Shown: positions 38,301-45,076 of the stretch, piece after piece
Layout: the number at the start of each line of letters is the position of its first letter
Position numbering within the stretch: the first letter of the stretch is position 1
NCBI RefSeq assembly: GCF_014201335.1
Contig: NZ_JACHEB010000001.1
Location: forward strand, 186,001-250,000
Length of the DNA stretch: 64,000 nt
Direction: 5' to 3'
Source: Tunturiibacter gelidiferens
GTDB taxonomy: Bacteria > Acidobacteriota > Terriglobia > Terriglobales > Acidobacteriaceae
Program-made: the position numbers and the translations under genes
The notes under the pieces: generated by a model
The model's input: the letters and a program-made list of their open reading frames with translations, nothing else
Told to the model about the DNA's origin: nothing
Database searches by the model: none

Positions 38301-38897
38301 GCCAAGCAGGCTATTGCTCGTGCTCGTGTCCAGAAACGAGATAGTGCCGCTGGGGCCAGTGTTAAGCGAGCCAAAACCTGCGACAGTTCCAGTAAGACTG
38401 TAGTTGCCGATAGATCCCGCTGAGGTCAAAGTCAAGGATGATGCATACGTACCCGTCACTGAATATGTGACCGTGTTTGATTCGCTGCTTGCGTAGAGGT
38501 TGTTTGCCCTGAACACAGCTTTATAGCTGTGATTTCCGATCGGTCCGCTACCGATTTTGACGGAGGCAGAAGCTGCAGGAAAAGTCAATTGGGCGATTCC
38601 CAGAGCAGAGTTGTTTTCGCAATACTTTGCCGTCGCTTCACAAAAAAGCACTAACCCGGCTGTAATTGGCGAATTTCCTGCTGTTACGGTTGCCGTCAGT
38701 ATGATCGGAGTCTGATAGGCAACAGAAGTCGCAGAGATTGCCAACGTTGTGACGGTTGCTGTTGCGGTGGGTGTTGTTCCAAAGGCCACGGGCGAGATGA
38801 CCGATAACAAGGTGAGGAAAAAAAGTACTCTCGCGCGGCAAAGACTCATAAAAATCGAGACAGAAAAACAAGGCGAACGGTGAGACAAGCGTGTCAT
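32388..38897 (-). CDS. Giant secreted FG-GAP/VCBS and Ig-like repeat protein
   Basis: This 2,169-residue protein has a signal peptide within residues 17-41; the ATG at 38849 is an alternative start. Residues about 45-215 form two Ig-like segments. About 220-570 hold FG-GAP/VCBS repeats with calcium-type loops such as DFNRDGVTD, DFNNDGLLD, DVNGDGIPD and DYNNDGNAD, predicting a beta-propeller. Residues about 575-2000 are Ig-like (Big_3-type) domains of about 90 residues, including five alternating A-B pairs. The C-terminus has a hydrophobic helix, a basic RKLRKKIPR segment, a second helix ending in a lipobox-like LSGC, and a final beta strand region. It is probably an adhesin or surface-exposed matrix protein. 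Confidence 0.87.
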   Translation of the reverse strand: MTRLSHRSPCFSVSIFMSLCRARVLFFLTLLSVISPVAFGTTPTATATVTTLAISATSVAYQTPIILTATVTAGNSPITAGLVLFCEATAKYCENNSALGIAQLTFPAASASVKIGSGPIGNHSYKAVFRANNLYASSESNTVTYSVTGTYASSLTLTSAGSIGNYSLTGTVAGFGSLNTGPSGTISFLDTSTSNSLLGTENLVVSTLSTTFVQNQPFAIGGNGTSLRSVAIASAYLNTDNNLDVVTGDAAQTISVLLGNGDGTFQPKVNYAGCNVGKALQIVLADFNRDGVTDIALGCSDGTNGGLVIILGSGDGTFKAPVYYPTGDVASIAIGDFNNDGLLDIALSDKSQENVKFFLGDGTGKFLQEKVSISTPALANGVVVADFNMDGKDDVAYAVDTATPNSSLSDLYLAFGNGDGTFQIPTSPVATQIGEFLTAGDTNADDFPDVVSSSITRPGSGNSNIGNSLFVLLGNGKGAFQTSTYVSDIPSDPHLADVNGDGIPDIIAGGSTGALVYQGNGDGTFQNYQEPGIGGFALTYAVNAGDYNNDGNADLIGTDADTPRAAVSLSQVQQTSVASALTHVAVFPLGSGIHNVDASYSGDSVYIGSISATVPLTAAPVDTTLTLTSSVLSSIFPGQSVVLTAMLAPYTVGPPTTTTNNELVTFFTGTTSLGSAKLVNGVATLTTTALPVGADALTAVFAGDSNYNPSNSNTVTATVSNVLLSSSLNPSTYLQSVIFTGTVPTGKTGTIVFFDGSTNIGSGVISGTTATFTTSSLSVGSHNITAHYNSNTSAVLVQVVNRATPTVNVTTSGPSIYGGSVTIAATVPSGTTGTITITSGGLTLGSGTVNPAGIVTITTTALPVGNDSITASYGGDTNDNPATGSTTQTVTKASPAETLSSSVNPSAANQSVVFTASLPSNATGTVTFTSGSILLGTSTLANGVATVNTSTLPIGADPITATYNGDANNSTATATLTQTVNKTTPTVIVTTSGSSTYGNPVTITTTVPPGTTGTITITSGGTNLGSGTVNPTTGIVTITTTTLPVGNDPITASYGGDANDNPATGTTTQTVTKATPTVTLTSSTNPSAANQSVTFTASLPSGVTGTVTFTSGATVLGTTTLAGGAATVSTSTLPSGSDPITATYNGDTNNNSASASLTQVVGKAKVTPTVTVTTSGPSIYGGSVIITATVPSDTTGTITITSGGLTLGSGTVNTTTETVTVSTTILPVGSDLITASYGGDTNSNPATGTATQTVTKASPKETLSSSLNPSSANQSVVFTASLPSNTTGTVTFTSGSTALGTSTLANGVATISISILPIGADPVTATYSGDTNNNTAVAGLTQTVNKATPPVTVTTSGSSSYGNPVTITTTVPLGTTGTITVTSGGTTLGSGTINPTTGTVTITTTTLPVGSDPITASYGGDTNDNPATGTTTQIVTKATPTVNLTSSVNPSALNQSVTFTATLPSGATGTVTFTNGSTVLGTSTLIGGVATVTSSALPAGSDTITATYNGDGNYNSAAGNLVQSVGKTTPTVIVTTSGSSTFGNPVTITTTVPPGTTGTITITSGGTTLGSGTVNPTTGTVTITTTTLPVGSDPITASYGGDTNNNPATGTTTQIVTKATPIVTLTSSANPSAANQSVTFTASLPSGVTGTVTFTNGATVLGTSTLTSGAATVSTSILPTGNDPITATYNGDTNNNSASANLTQIVGKLTPILPPPVVSSANLPIDTPETITEKVPAGVTGTVTFSDGTTPLGTAPIVDGVATLTVPSLPLGVDSITAAISGDANNNPATSPPTLVTVGKTASVVTLTSSTNPAAFNQLITFSASVHSGATGAVTFLDGSTILGTGALNASGVATFATSTLTIGSHPITASFGGDSNYSSSTSSVLAQVINKIPTIIAITESTPAQLIKTGITFTANVTASSPNATGTVTFLDGTTVLGTASLTSNGGVAVSLSTNANAALLTSNLAMGAHQIVAVYSGDGTFAPSTSAPASDTVEDFTNTNSGPASQNIFPGATTSFNFSLAPIIATTFLNDVTVTVTGLPTGSTYTFTPSTVAAGSGTTGVVLNIQTSSSLSARNSPSQDTTSSKNELSIALGMLSLLGLGTIRKLRKKIPRTLMLALLALGSLLPIAALSGCAGGYFTLTPTTYTVTVTGVEGTVQHAATATLIVQ
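33790..36500 (-). repeat. Coding tandem Ig-domain array with 4-domain higher-order period
   Basis: Within the giant gene, domains of type A (SGPSIYGG or SGSSTYGN at the start) alternate with type B (SSxNPSAANQSV). A1 matches A3, and A2 matches A4 and A5, giving a four-domain unit. One marked segment recurs at 36436 and 35347, a period of 1,089 bp (363 codons). This indicates segmental duplication of the array. Confidence 0.7.
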
Positions 38898-39256
38898 AGG
38901 TTTCCCCTTGGCTCGTTACTTCGACCAAACTTTAGTACTCAACGTAACCTCCCGAGTAAGTACTCACCTATTACACGAAAGTTGCACCGTGACGGTGAGT
39001 CGATTGGCCCTGATCGCGCTCGACGCATCCGGAACGGGCAATCTCACTAGGTGGGAATGAATGGAAGATGGCTTGCCTACACCGCGCCTGACACCTGCAG
39101 CAATTTGTGCTTGCAAGGATTTCGGGTGAACTGGGACTACGCGGTATAGTTCGTCTCAACCTGGAAGACCTAAGGTCGCCATCAAGGTAAGAGCAGAGAC
39201 TATTTCGACGCGCGTCGGACGTTTAAGTCGATTGATAGTAGAAGCTTGAGTGAAAA
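38898..39256. other. Intergenic region upstream of the giant repeat gene
   Basis: No convincing gene is present. AGTACTC occurs twice (38934-38940 and 38959-38965), a 12-bp perfect palindrome CGACGCGCGTCG lies at 39206-39217, and CGTTTAAGTCGATT at 39220-39233 recurs exactly upstream of the TonB-dependent receptor (63542-63555). The promoter of the giant gene should lie here. Confidence 0.45.
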
Positions 39257-40414
39257 TTACTCTTCGATGACTGCCTTGACCAGATTTCTCGGGCTATCGA
39301 CATCAATGCCACGACTGATCGCCAGCGTGTAAGCGAGTAGTTGAAATGGCACGACCTCCAAAATGGTTGATAGAAGGTCATTGCTTGGGGGGATAAAGAG
39401 ACAGGAATCAGAACACTTAGGAACATCCTGATCACCTTCTGTTGCCAGGGCGATAATTCTTGCACCCTGCGCTCTCATATCCTTCATTAATTGCAGGACC
39501 TTTGAGTATCGCAAGAGCGAATCGGGATCACCCGCGTCGGCAGTGGCGATCATAATCAGCGGAGAATCTTTGCTGACGAGGGCGTTAGGGCCATGTTTCA
39601 GTTCACCCGAGGGATATCCTTCAGCGTTTAGGTATGCCGATTCCTTAAGCTTAAGCGCACCCTCCCTGGCTATCGCATAGTGAGCACCGCGACCGAGATA
39701 GAGCAACGTGCTGGAGTTTGCCAGCTGAGGCGTCAAGGCTTCGATCTGCTTCTGCCAGCCAGGCAGCGCGGCCTGGAGCAAACCGGGGATCGCGCGCAAC
39801 TGGCGGCCGTGAGCTTCAGCAGTCTGCAGCGTCATGCGACCGCGGACTCGCGCCAAGTGAAGGGCGAGAGAGTAGAGCACAGCGAGTTGGGTGGTAAAAC
39901 TTTTTGTTGCTGGTATGGCCTTCTCAACACCAGCAAAAGTAGGCAGTGAAGCACTCGCCTCGGTTGCCATGCTGGAATGGGCGTTATTCGTGATTGCGAC
40001 GGTGGCGAGTCCTCGCGCGTGCGCTTCTCGGAGAGCGGCAAGCGTATCAGCAGTCTCCCCGGACTGCGAGATGACTACCACGCCGGGATTATGAAGAGTA
40101 TGCGTAGAGCGGTAGGTGTACTCACTCGCGTATTCGACGTCAACAGAGATCCCAGTCAGATCTTCAAGCATGATTTCGCCAGCAAGGCCAGCGTGTCGGC
40201 TGGAACCACTAGCGGCGATAACGAGCCGTTCTCGACCTCCAAGAGCATCGACAACCGGTTGAAACGTCTCTGCTGTTGAAAGACCGCCCGGGACGTATTG
40301 TTCGATGGTCGCGGCTAGAGCTTGAGGCTGCTCATAGATCTCACGCAGCATAGCATGAGGAAATGTCACGAGATCCTGCGATATGGGCGTCGGTTCTGTC
40401 ATTTGTTTTGGCAT
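39257..40414 (-). CDS. SIS-domain glucosamine-6-phosphate deaminase-like protein (NagB-II)
   Basis: This protein of about 385 residues has two sugar-isomerase (SIS) domains and resembles the isomerase half of GlmS without the glutaminase half. SIS signatures appear at VIAASGSSRHAGLAGE, VVISQSGETADT, YLGRGAHYAIAREGALKLKE and GELKHGPNAL. The last two are typical of GlmS/NagB-II. It would convert glucosamine 6-phosphate to fructose 6-phosphate and ammonia. It is divergent from nagA with a 308-nt promoter region holding a candidate operator. The ATG at 40414 is preferred; 40402 is an alternative. Confidence 0.88.
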   Translation of the reverse strand: MPKQMTEPTPISQDLVTFPHAMLREIYEQPQALAATIEQYVPGGLSTAETFQPVVDALGGRERLVIAASGSSRHAGLAGEIMLEDLTGISVDVEYASEYTYRSTHTLHNPGVVVISQSGETADTLAALREAHARGLATVAITNNAHSSMATEASASLPTFAGVEKAIPATKSFTTQLAVLYSLALHLARVRGRMTLQTAEAHGRQLRAIPGLLQAALPGWQKQIEALTPQLANSSTLLYLGRGAHYAIAREGALKLKESAYLNAEGYPSGELKHGPNALVSKDSPLIMIATADAGDPDSLLRYSKVLQLMKDMRAQGARIIALATEGDQDVPKCSDSCLFIPPSNDLLSTILEVVPFQLLAYTLAISRGIDVDSPRNLVKAVIEE

Positions 40415-40566
40415 CCAACTGCTTTCTCTAACTGTGTAACGGCCAGCTGACCTATCGAAGTCGATCAATGAGCACTATCGCCACACTTAGACGATGGCTG
40501 ATCCAATCAAGTCTATTTTGATGACGCCACTTGAACACACGAATAAATCTTTACATCTTCAAACTT

Positions 40567-40582
40567 GTATGTACGACTATAC
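40567..40582. promoter_or_regulatory. Candidate GntR (NagR) operator in the nag promoter region
   Basis: The segment GTATGTACGACTATAC (40567-40582) is an imperfect palindrome (GTAT-GT / AC-TATAC). It lies between the divergent deaminase and nagA genes. The 308-nt region (40415-40722) contains no gene. Related sequence occurs upstream of the MFS gene at 44207-44224 and, more weakly, before the GntR gene near 41971. Confidence 0.4.
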
Positions 40583-40722
40583 TGGATTCGCGATATCAAA
40601 GATAGGGTTTACCCGCTAATCCAGACGCCGTCGACTCACCGTCTTCACTATGTCGGCGCCGAAGATTCAGAAACATGGTTAACTAAGAGCTTGCGTTCAG
40701 GTGAAATCAGGAAAGGGTAGCA

Positions 40723-41889
40723 ATGATCAGTACTATAGCGGCGCGGAGACTCATAAGTTCAAACTCAGTGGTGGAGTACCCGCTCGTCATGATAGAAGAT
40801 GGTCGCATCGACCAAATAGTGAGCCTGAACGCCGCCGACCACGAACGAGTGCAGACAACATATGACTATCGTGAGGCCACCCTCGTTCCCGCCTATGTCG
40901 ACATTCATATTCATGGCTGCGCTGGACACGACGTAATGGAAGCCGACCCGCCGGCGCTGAACGCCATTGGTTCATATCTCTCCAGCCGTGGTGTCGGAGC
41001 ATACTTTCCCACGACTGTCACGTCTCCCAAAGATGAGACTATGCGCGCTCTGGCTGGGCTTGCGACTGAAATCAAACGGAGGTCCGAGACGATCGACTAT
41101 CGTGCTACTCCGCTGGGAATACATCTTGAGGGGCCCTTTCTCTCGCATCTGAAACGTGGCGTACATACCGAGGCCCTTCTGGAAGCTCCTGCCGTCTCTC
41201 TGTTCGATCGTTTTTGGCAAGCGGCAGAGGGACAAATTCGCCTTATGACGATTGCTCCCGAACTGCCCGGAGCGACCGAATTGATCGCTCATGCGACTGC
41301 CCTAGCCGTTCGTTGCAGCATGGGACACAGCGATGCCAGAGTATGTGAAGCAGAGGCCGGTTTTTTGGCCGGTGCGCGCACCGCGACGCACACGTTTAAT
41401 GCAATGCGTGCGATCGATCATCGCGAGCCCGGACTAGCCGCTTACGTGCTGGATAAGCAATCATTGTTTGCAGAGATCATTTGTGATGGCATCCATGTTG
41501 ACCCACTTATGGTTAGGCTCTTTTTGAAAGCCAAAGATAAAGATCGTGTCATTCTCGTGACCGACGGCATGAGTGCCACCGGAATGCCCGACGGAACTTA
41601 CATGCTGGGTGATATGAAGGTTGAAGTGCATGATGGGCGTTGCACCTCCAATGGCACACTTGCGGGCAGCGTCCTGACTCTTGACCGCGGAGTACAGAAT
41701 CTCATCGAGTTTACCGGAGCGAGTCTGAGTAAAGCTGTGGCTGCAGCATCTCACAATCCCTCGCAGCTGATGGGCATTGATGAGAGCTGGGGCAGGCTCG
41801 AAGTCGGTCGCGCCGCCAATATTACGGTATTATCGCCATCAGCGCAGGTCATGCAAACTTTTTTGGCGGGAAGATCGACGATCGCATAA
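40723..41889 (+). CDS. nagA: N-acetylglucosamine-6-phosphate deacetylase
   Basis: This 388-residue amidohydrolase removes the acetyl group from GlcNAc 6-phosphate. The metal motif H62-I-H64-G follows strand one. The catalytic set includes GIHLEGPFLSH, CSMGHSDA, ATHTFNAM and LVTDGMSATGMPDG with the catalytic Asp. The ATG at 40723 is preceded by a GAAAGGG ribosome-binding site. Its product feeds the divergent SIS-type deaminase. Its regulator is probably the GntR protein encoded 0.2 kb downstream. Confidence 0.95.
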   Translation: MISTIAARRLISSNSVVEYPLVMIEDGRIDQIVSLNAADHERVQTTYDYREATLVPAYVDIHIHGCAGHDVMEADPPALNAIGSYLSSRGVGAYFPTTVTSPKDETMRALAGLATEIKRRSETIDYRATPLGIHLEGPFLSHLKRGVHTEALLEAPAVSLFDRFWQAAEGQIRLMTIAPELPGATELIAHATALAVRCSMGHSDARVCEAEAGFLAGARTATHTFNAMRAIDHREPGLAAYVLDKQSLFAEIICDGIHVDPLMVRLFLKAKDKDRVILVTDGMSATGMPDGTYMLGDMKVEVHDGRCTSNGTLAGSVLTLDRGVQNLIEFTGASLSKAVAAASHNPSQLMGIDESWGRLEVGRAANITVLSPSAQVMQTFLAGRSTIA

Positions 41890-42125
41890 AGTGTAGGCTC
41901 TTATGCTCTTGCGGGGAGTTAAATTAAGTGCCCAATCTGCCCATTGCTTGACCACCCGCGCCTCCTAACAAGTATGTATAGACAACTGAACTGGGATAAG
42001 ACTAAAAAGACAAGGGAAGCGAATCGACAAGTTGTATCTTAGGATGCTGACTTGGAACACTGCTGCCCATACAGTTGTGAACCATCAAGACGCAAGTGAT
42101 TTTCCGAAACGTCTCAGGAGCCAGA

Positions 42126-42902
42126 GTGCCGAAGCCTGAATCACAACCTGCCTCAACAGTACGTCCTCTGGATAAAAGCGGCTTCATACCGTTGTATTAC
42201 CAGATTCAACGGGCTCTCATGGAAATGATTCACTCCGGAGAGCTATCGACAGGAGATCCCCTGGCTTCCGAAGAGGAACTGGCGCGCCTCTATCGGGTAA
42301 GCCGAATGACTGCACGACAGGCGCTCCACGGGTTGAAGACCAGCGGCTTTGCCGTTAGTCAGAAGGGGCGCGGCACTTTTGTCACTCGGCCTAAGCTTGA
42401 GAAGAACATCATGCATCTGCGCGGCTTTACCGAAGATATGAAGCATCTCGGTATGGTACCGAGCTCAAAATTAATCGAGCAGACGGCGGTCAAAGCACCT
42501 GCAGAACTCGCGGAAAAATTAAAGCTGGACGCAGGGGAAATTGTAATGCGGCTACGGCGGCTGCGGCTGGCCGACGGAATTCCGATGGCGCTCGAAGAAT
42601 CACACATTCCACTGAAGCAGTTTCCAGGTTTGGAGAAGGTCAACTTCGCTAAACAATCTCTCTACTTCGTGCTTCGCGAAACATTTGGCGTTCGGGTAGC
42701 GTGGGCAGATGAGGTAATCGAGGCATTACCGGCAACTCGCGAAGAATCCGATTTGCTTACGATTCCCAAAAAGGCGAGCATCCTTTCAATCTCGCGGACC
42801 ATTATGACCACGGAAGAGACCCCAATCGAGGTCGCCTGTTCCCGTTATCGTGGCGATCGTTATCGGGCTTCGATCCGTGTGCCAACCACTTCTATTGAGT
42901 AA
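42126..42902 (+). CDS. GntR family regulator with UTRA ligand domain (NagR-like)
   Basis: This 258-residue regulator has an N-terminal winged helix (PLYYQIQRALMEMIHSGE, then EEELARLYRVSRMTARQALHGL) and a C-terminal UTRA/chorismate-lyase-fold domain that binds phosphorylated sugars in homologues. The start is a GTG at 42126 with AGGAG just upstream; a GTG 30 nt earlier lacks this. By context it is likely to sense glucosamine 6-phosphate or GlcNAc 6-phosphate and control this cluster. Its last 11 nt overlap the convergent MFS gene. The gap from nagA to this gene (41890-42125) holds no other gene. Confidence 0.92.
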   Translation: MPKPESQPASTVRPLDKSGFIPLYYQIQRALMEMIHSGELSTGDPLASEEELARLYRVSRMTARQALHGLKTSGFAVSQKGRGTFVTRPKLEKNIMHLRGFTEDMKHLGMVPSSKLIEQTAVKAPAELAEKLKLDAGEIVMRLRRLRLADGIPMALEESHIPLKQFPGLEKVNFAKQSLYFVLRETFGVRVAWADEVIEALPATREESDLLTIPKKASILSISRTIMTTEETPIEVACSRYRGDRYRASIRVPTTSIE

Positions 42903-44172
42903 GCCCTGAGCTGACCGCAGACGTATTGCTCTCGACATTCAAATTTCGATGCCCTCTGATGGCGAAGAAGAATATATATATATAGCAGAGCAAGACGATG
43001 GCAAAACTGCGCTGATAGCCCACGGTATCTGACAGAAAACCCTGAATTTCCGGAATTACTGCGCCACCCACGACCATGGTGATCAGGATACCGGAGCCCT
43101 GACTCGTGAAGCATCCCAACCTATGCACCGACAGCGGGAAGATACACGGCCACATCACGGAGTTGAAGAGCCCGCATGAAACAACAGCCCACATCGCGAC
43201 GTGCCCGTGAGTCGCAATTGCGACTCCAATCAGAAGAGCAGCAACCAACGAGACGAACGCTAGAGCTCGCTGAGCTCTAACTTTGCGTAACACAACAAAG
43301 CCGATGAAGCGGCCGACCATGGCACCTCCCCAATAAAGGGAGACGTATCGCGCGGCTGCCTCGTGGCTCAAACTTCCCATCGATGGTTGGCTGAGGTAGG
43401 TAATCATGATGCTTCCGATGGCGACCTCGGCGCCGACATAGAAGAAGATGGCGAGTGCACCGAGACGAAGATGTGAGAAGCTCCAGGCGCTTCCGCCCGC
43501 TTGGGACCTAACTCCGCCTTTCTCGATGACATCCGGTAGTTGTACAAATGCCGTGATGATCGCCATGGCAAAGGCACAGATGGCCAGGATTGCGTAGGGC
43601 ATCCGGACAGAATGAGCCAACTGCGCTGCCGAAGCACCGGCTGCGATGAAGATGAAGGCCGCGCCTACCCTGGGTGCGATGGTCGTTGCGATCGAGTTGA
43701 ATCCCCCTGCCAGATTGAGCCGGGAGGATGCAGTCTCTGGAGTTCCTAGCGCTCCGATGTAGGGATTGATCGCTACCTGGAGAAGCGCGAGGCCGCTACC
43801 AACTACAAATAGAGCGAAGAGAAAGAGGGGATAGAAGATGATGACCGAAGCGGGCAGGAAGAGAAGCAGTCCGAGACCCATCACTGATAGTGCGACGACT
43901 ATCCCTGATTTGTAGCCAATCTTGCCGACGATCCATCCAGAAGGCACCGACATGACGAAGTACGCCCCGAAGAAGCAAAACTGGACCAACAGCGCAGTCA
44001 CGTTAGTGAGATGAAAGAGGTCTTTGAAGTGAGGAACTAGGATGTCGTTGAGCGCGGTAATGAAACCAATGCCGAAGTAGAGAGAGACCATCAACATCTG
44101 TGGAACGGTGTAATTCCGGCTGACGTTGCTCACAGTTGTGATTGAACGTTCTCCCACGACCCCAATTGCCAT
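42892..44172 (-). CDS. MFS sugar transporter (FucP/NagP-like)
   Basis: This 426-residue inner-membrane permease has about twelve helices and the FucP-type family features: YFGIGFITALNDILVPHFK in helix one and GSGLALLQVAINPYIGALG in the middle. By position it should import GlcNAc or a related amino sugar. AGGGGAC lies just before the ATG. It is downstream of nanE in the same direction (47 nt apart) and its 3' end overlaps the GntR gene by 11 nt on the other strand. Confidence 0.9.
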   Translation of the reverse strand: MAIGVVGERSITTVSNVSRNYTVPQMLMVSLYFGIGFITALNDILVPHFKDLFHLTNVTALLVQFCFFGAYFVMSVPSGWIVGKIGYKSGIVVALSVMGLGLLLFLPASVIIFYPLFLFALFVVGSGLALLQVAINPYIGALGTPETASSRLNLAGGFNSIATTIAPRVGAAFIFIAAGASAAQLAHSVRMPYAILAICAFAMAIITAFVQLPDVIEKGGVRSQAGGSAWSFSHLRLGALAIFFYVGAEVAIGSIMITYLSQPSMGSLSHEAAARYVSLYWGGAMVGRFIGFVVLRKVRAQRALAFVSLVAALLIGVAIATHGHVAMWAVVSCGLFNSVMWPCIFPLSVHRLGCFTSQGSGILITMVVGGAVIPEIQGFLSDTVGYQRSFAIVLLCYIYIFFFAIRGHRNLNVESNTSAVSSGLTQ

Positions 44173-44184
44173 TTCAGTCCCCTA

Positions 44185-44224
44185 TTTGCATGCAAACTGC
44201 ATTTAATATGTCTAGATGACTATA
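44185..44224. promoter_or_regulatory. Two palindromes between nanE and the MFS gene
   Basis: TTTGCATGCAAA (44185-44196) is a perfect 12-bp palindrome next to the MFS ribosome-binding site. At 44207-44224 an imperfect palindrome (TATGTC, spacer, GACTATA) resembles the element in the deaminase/nagA promoter region and overlaps the nanE stop codon. Both may bind the cluster regulator. Confidence 0.35.
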
Positions 44225-45008
44225 CTGCGTTGACAGCTTGCCCACTGGAAAATTGGAGATCTTTCTGCCGCATTGCCTCTACAAATCGGTTAGTGATGCT
44301 CTCGGGACGGGTAATAGCGGACCCGACGACGACGGAGATGGCACCCAGCGCAAGGGCGTGCAGGGCGTCCGGGGGGTTAGTGATGTGGCCTTCTAGGAGT
44401 ACGGGTATTGTCAAGTGTGCCACGAGGGATTGGAGGAGAGGCCAGGAAGGGGTACGAATCCCGGCGGTTTCGGCAGTGTAGCCATAGAGGGTGGTTGCGA
44501 CGGCGTCGGCTCCGGCACGCTGGGCGGCGAGTGCGTCTTCGAGGGAGGCTATATCGGCGAGGACCGGACGGTTGAGCTCGGCGTGGATTCGGGGGACGAG
44601 TTCGGTCCAGGGTTCGGGAGATGTGAGACGGCGAGCGGTGCAGTCGAGGGCGATGATGTCAGCTCCCGCGTCGCTGATGGCCTTGGCAGAACGGAAGTTA
44701 GGCGTTATGTAGACGTCTCCGTTATGGTCGTAGGTCTTGATGATGCCTATGATGGGGAGTTGCGTCAGGGAGCGGAAGGCTGCAATGCTGGTTACGCCTT
44801 CGGCGCGGAGACCACCTGCTCCGCCGCGCAGAACCGAGGTTGCGATTCGGGTGAGCGTGTCGAGATTGTCCAGCGGATCGCCTGCATCTGCCTGACAGGA
44901 GACGACGATGCGGCCGTGAAGCTGTTGGAAGGGCGAGTTGAACGAGGCGTTTGAGGCTTGAGACACTTTGCTTGCTTTCTTGGACGCTGCTGTTGAGCAA
45001 ATGCTCAC
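44220..45008 (-). CDS. nanE: N-acetylmannosamine-6-phosphate 2-epimerase
   Basis: This 262-residue TIM-barrel enzyme converts ManNAc 6-phosphate to GlcNAc 6-phosphate, feeding NagA. Family features are visible: GRIVVSCQADAGDPL, GGLRAEGVTSI, GIIKTYD with the catalytic Lys, ADIIALDCTARRL, and GAISVVVGSAITRP at the phosphate site. The start is a GTG with no obvious ribosome-binding site. No sialic-acid lyase (NanA) or ManNAc kinase (NanK) is seen nearby, so the source may be imported ManNAc phosphorylated elsewhere. Confidence 0.94.
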   Translation of the reverse strand: MSICSTAASKKASKVSQASNASFNSPFQQLHGRIVVSCQADAGDPLDNLDTLTRIATSVLRGGAGGLRAEGVTSIAAFRSLTQLPIIGIIKTYDHNGDVYITPNFRSAKAISDAGADIIALDCTARRLTSPEPWTELVPRIHAELNRPVLADIASLEDALAAQRAGADAVATTLYGYTAETAGIRTPSWPLLQSLVAHLTIPVLLEGHITNPPDALHALALGAISVVVGSAITRPESITNRFVEAMRQKDLQFSSGQAVNAV

Positions 45009-45076
45009 AGCAACAGCTGTAGCAACAGACTATCTGCAATTCGGTTTATTGTGGATGAGGGAAAAAGGAGCGTAGA

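Noticed and set aside
44220..45008. A full sialic-acid degradation pathway
   Set aside because: Only NanE is present; no NanA lyase, NanK kinase or sialic-acid transporter component is seen, so I describe the cluster as amino-sugar catabolism.
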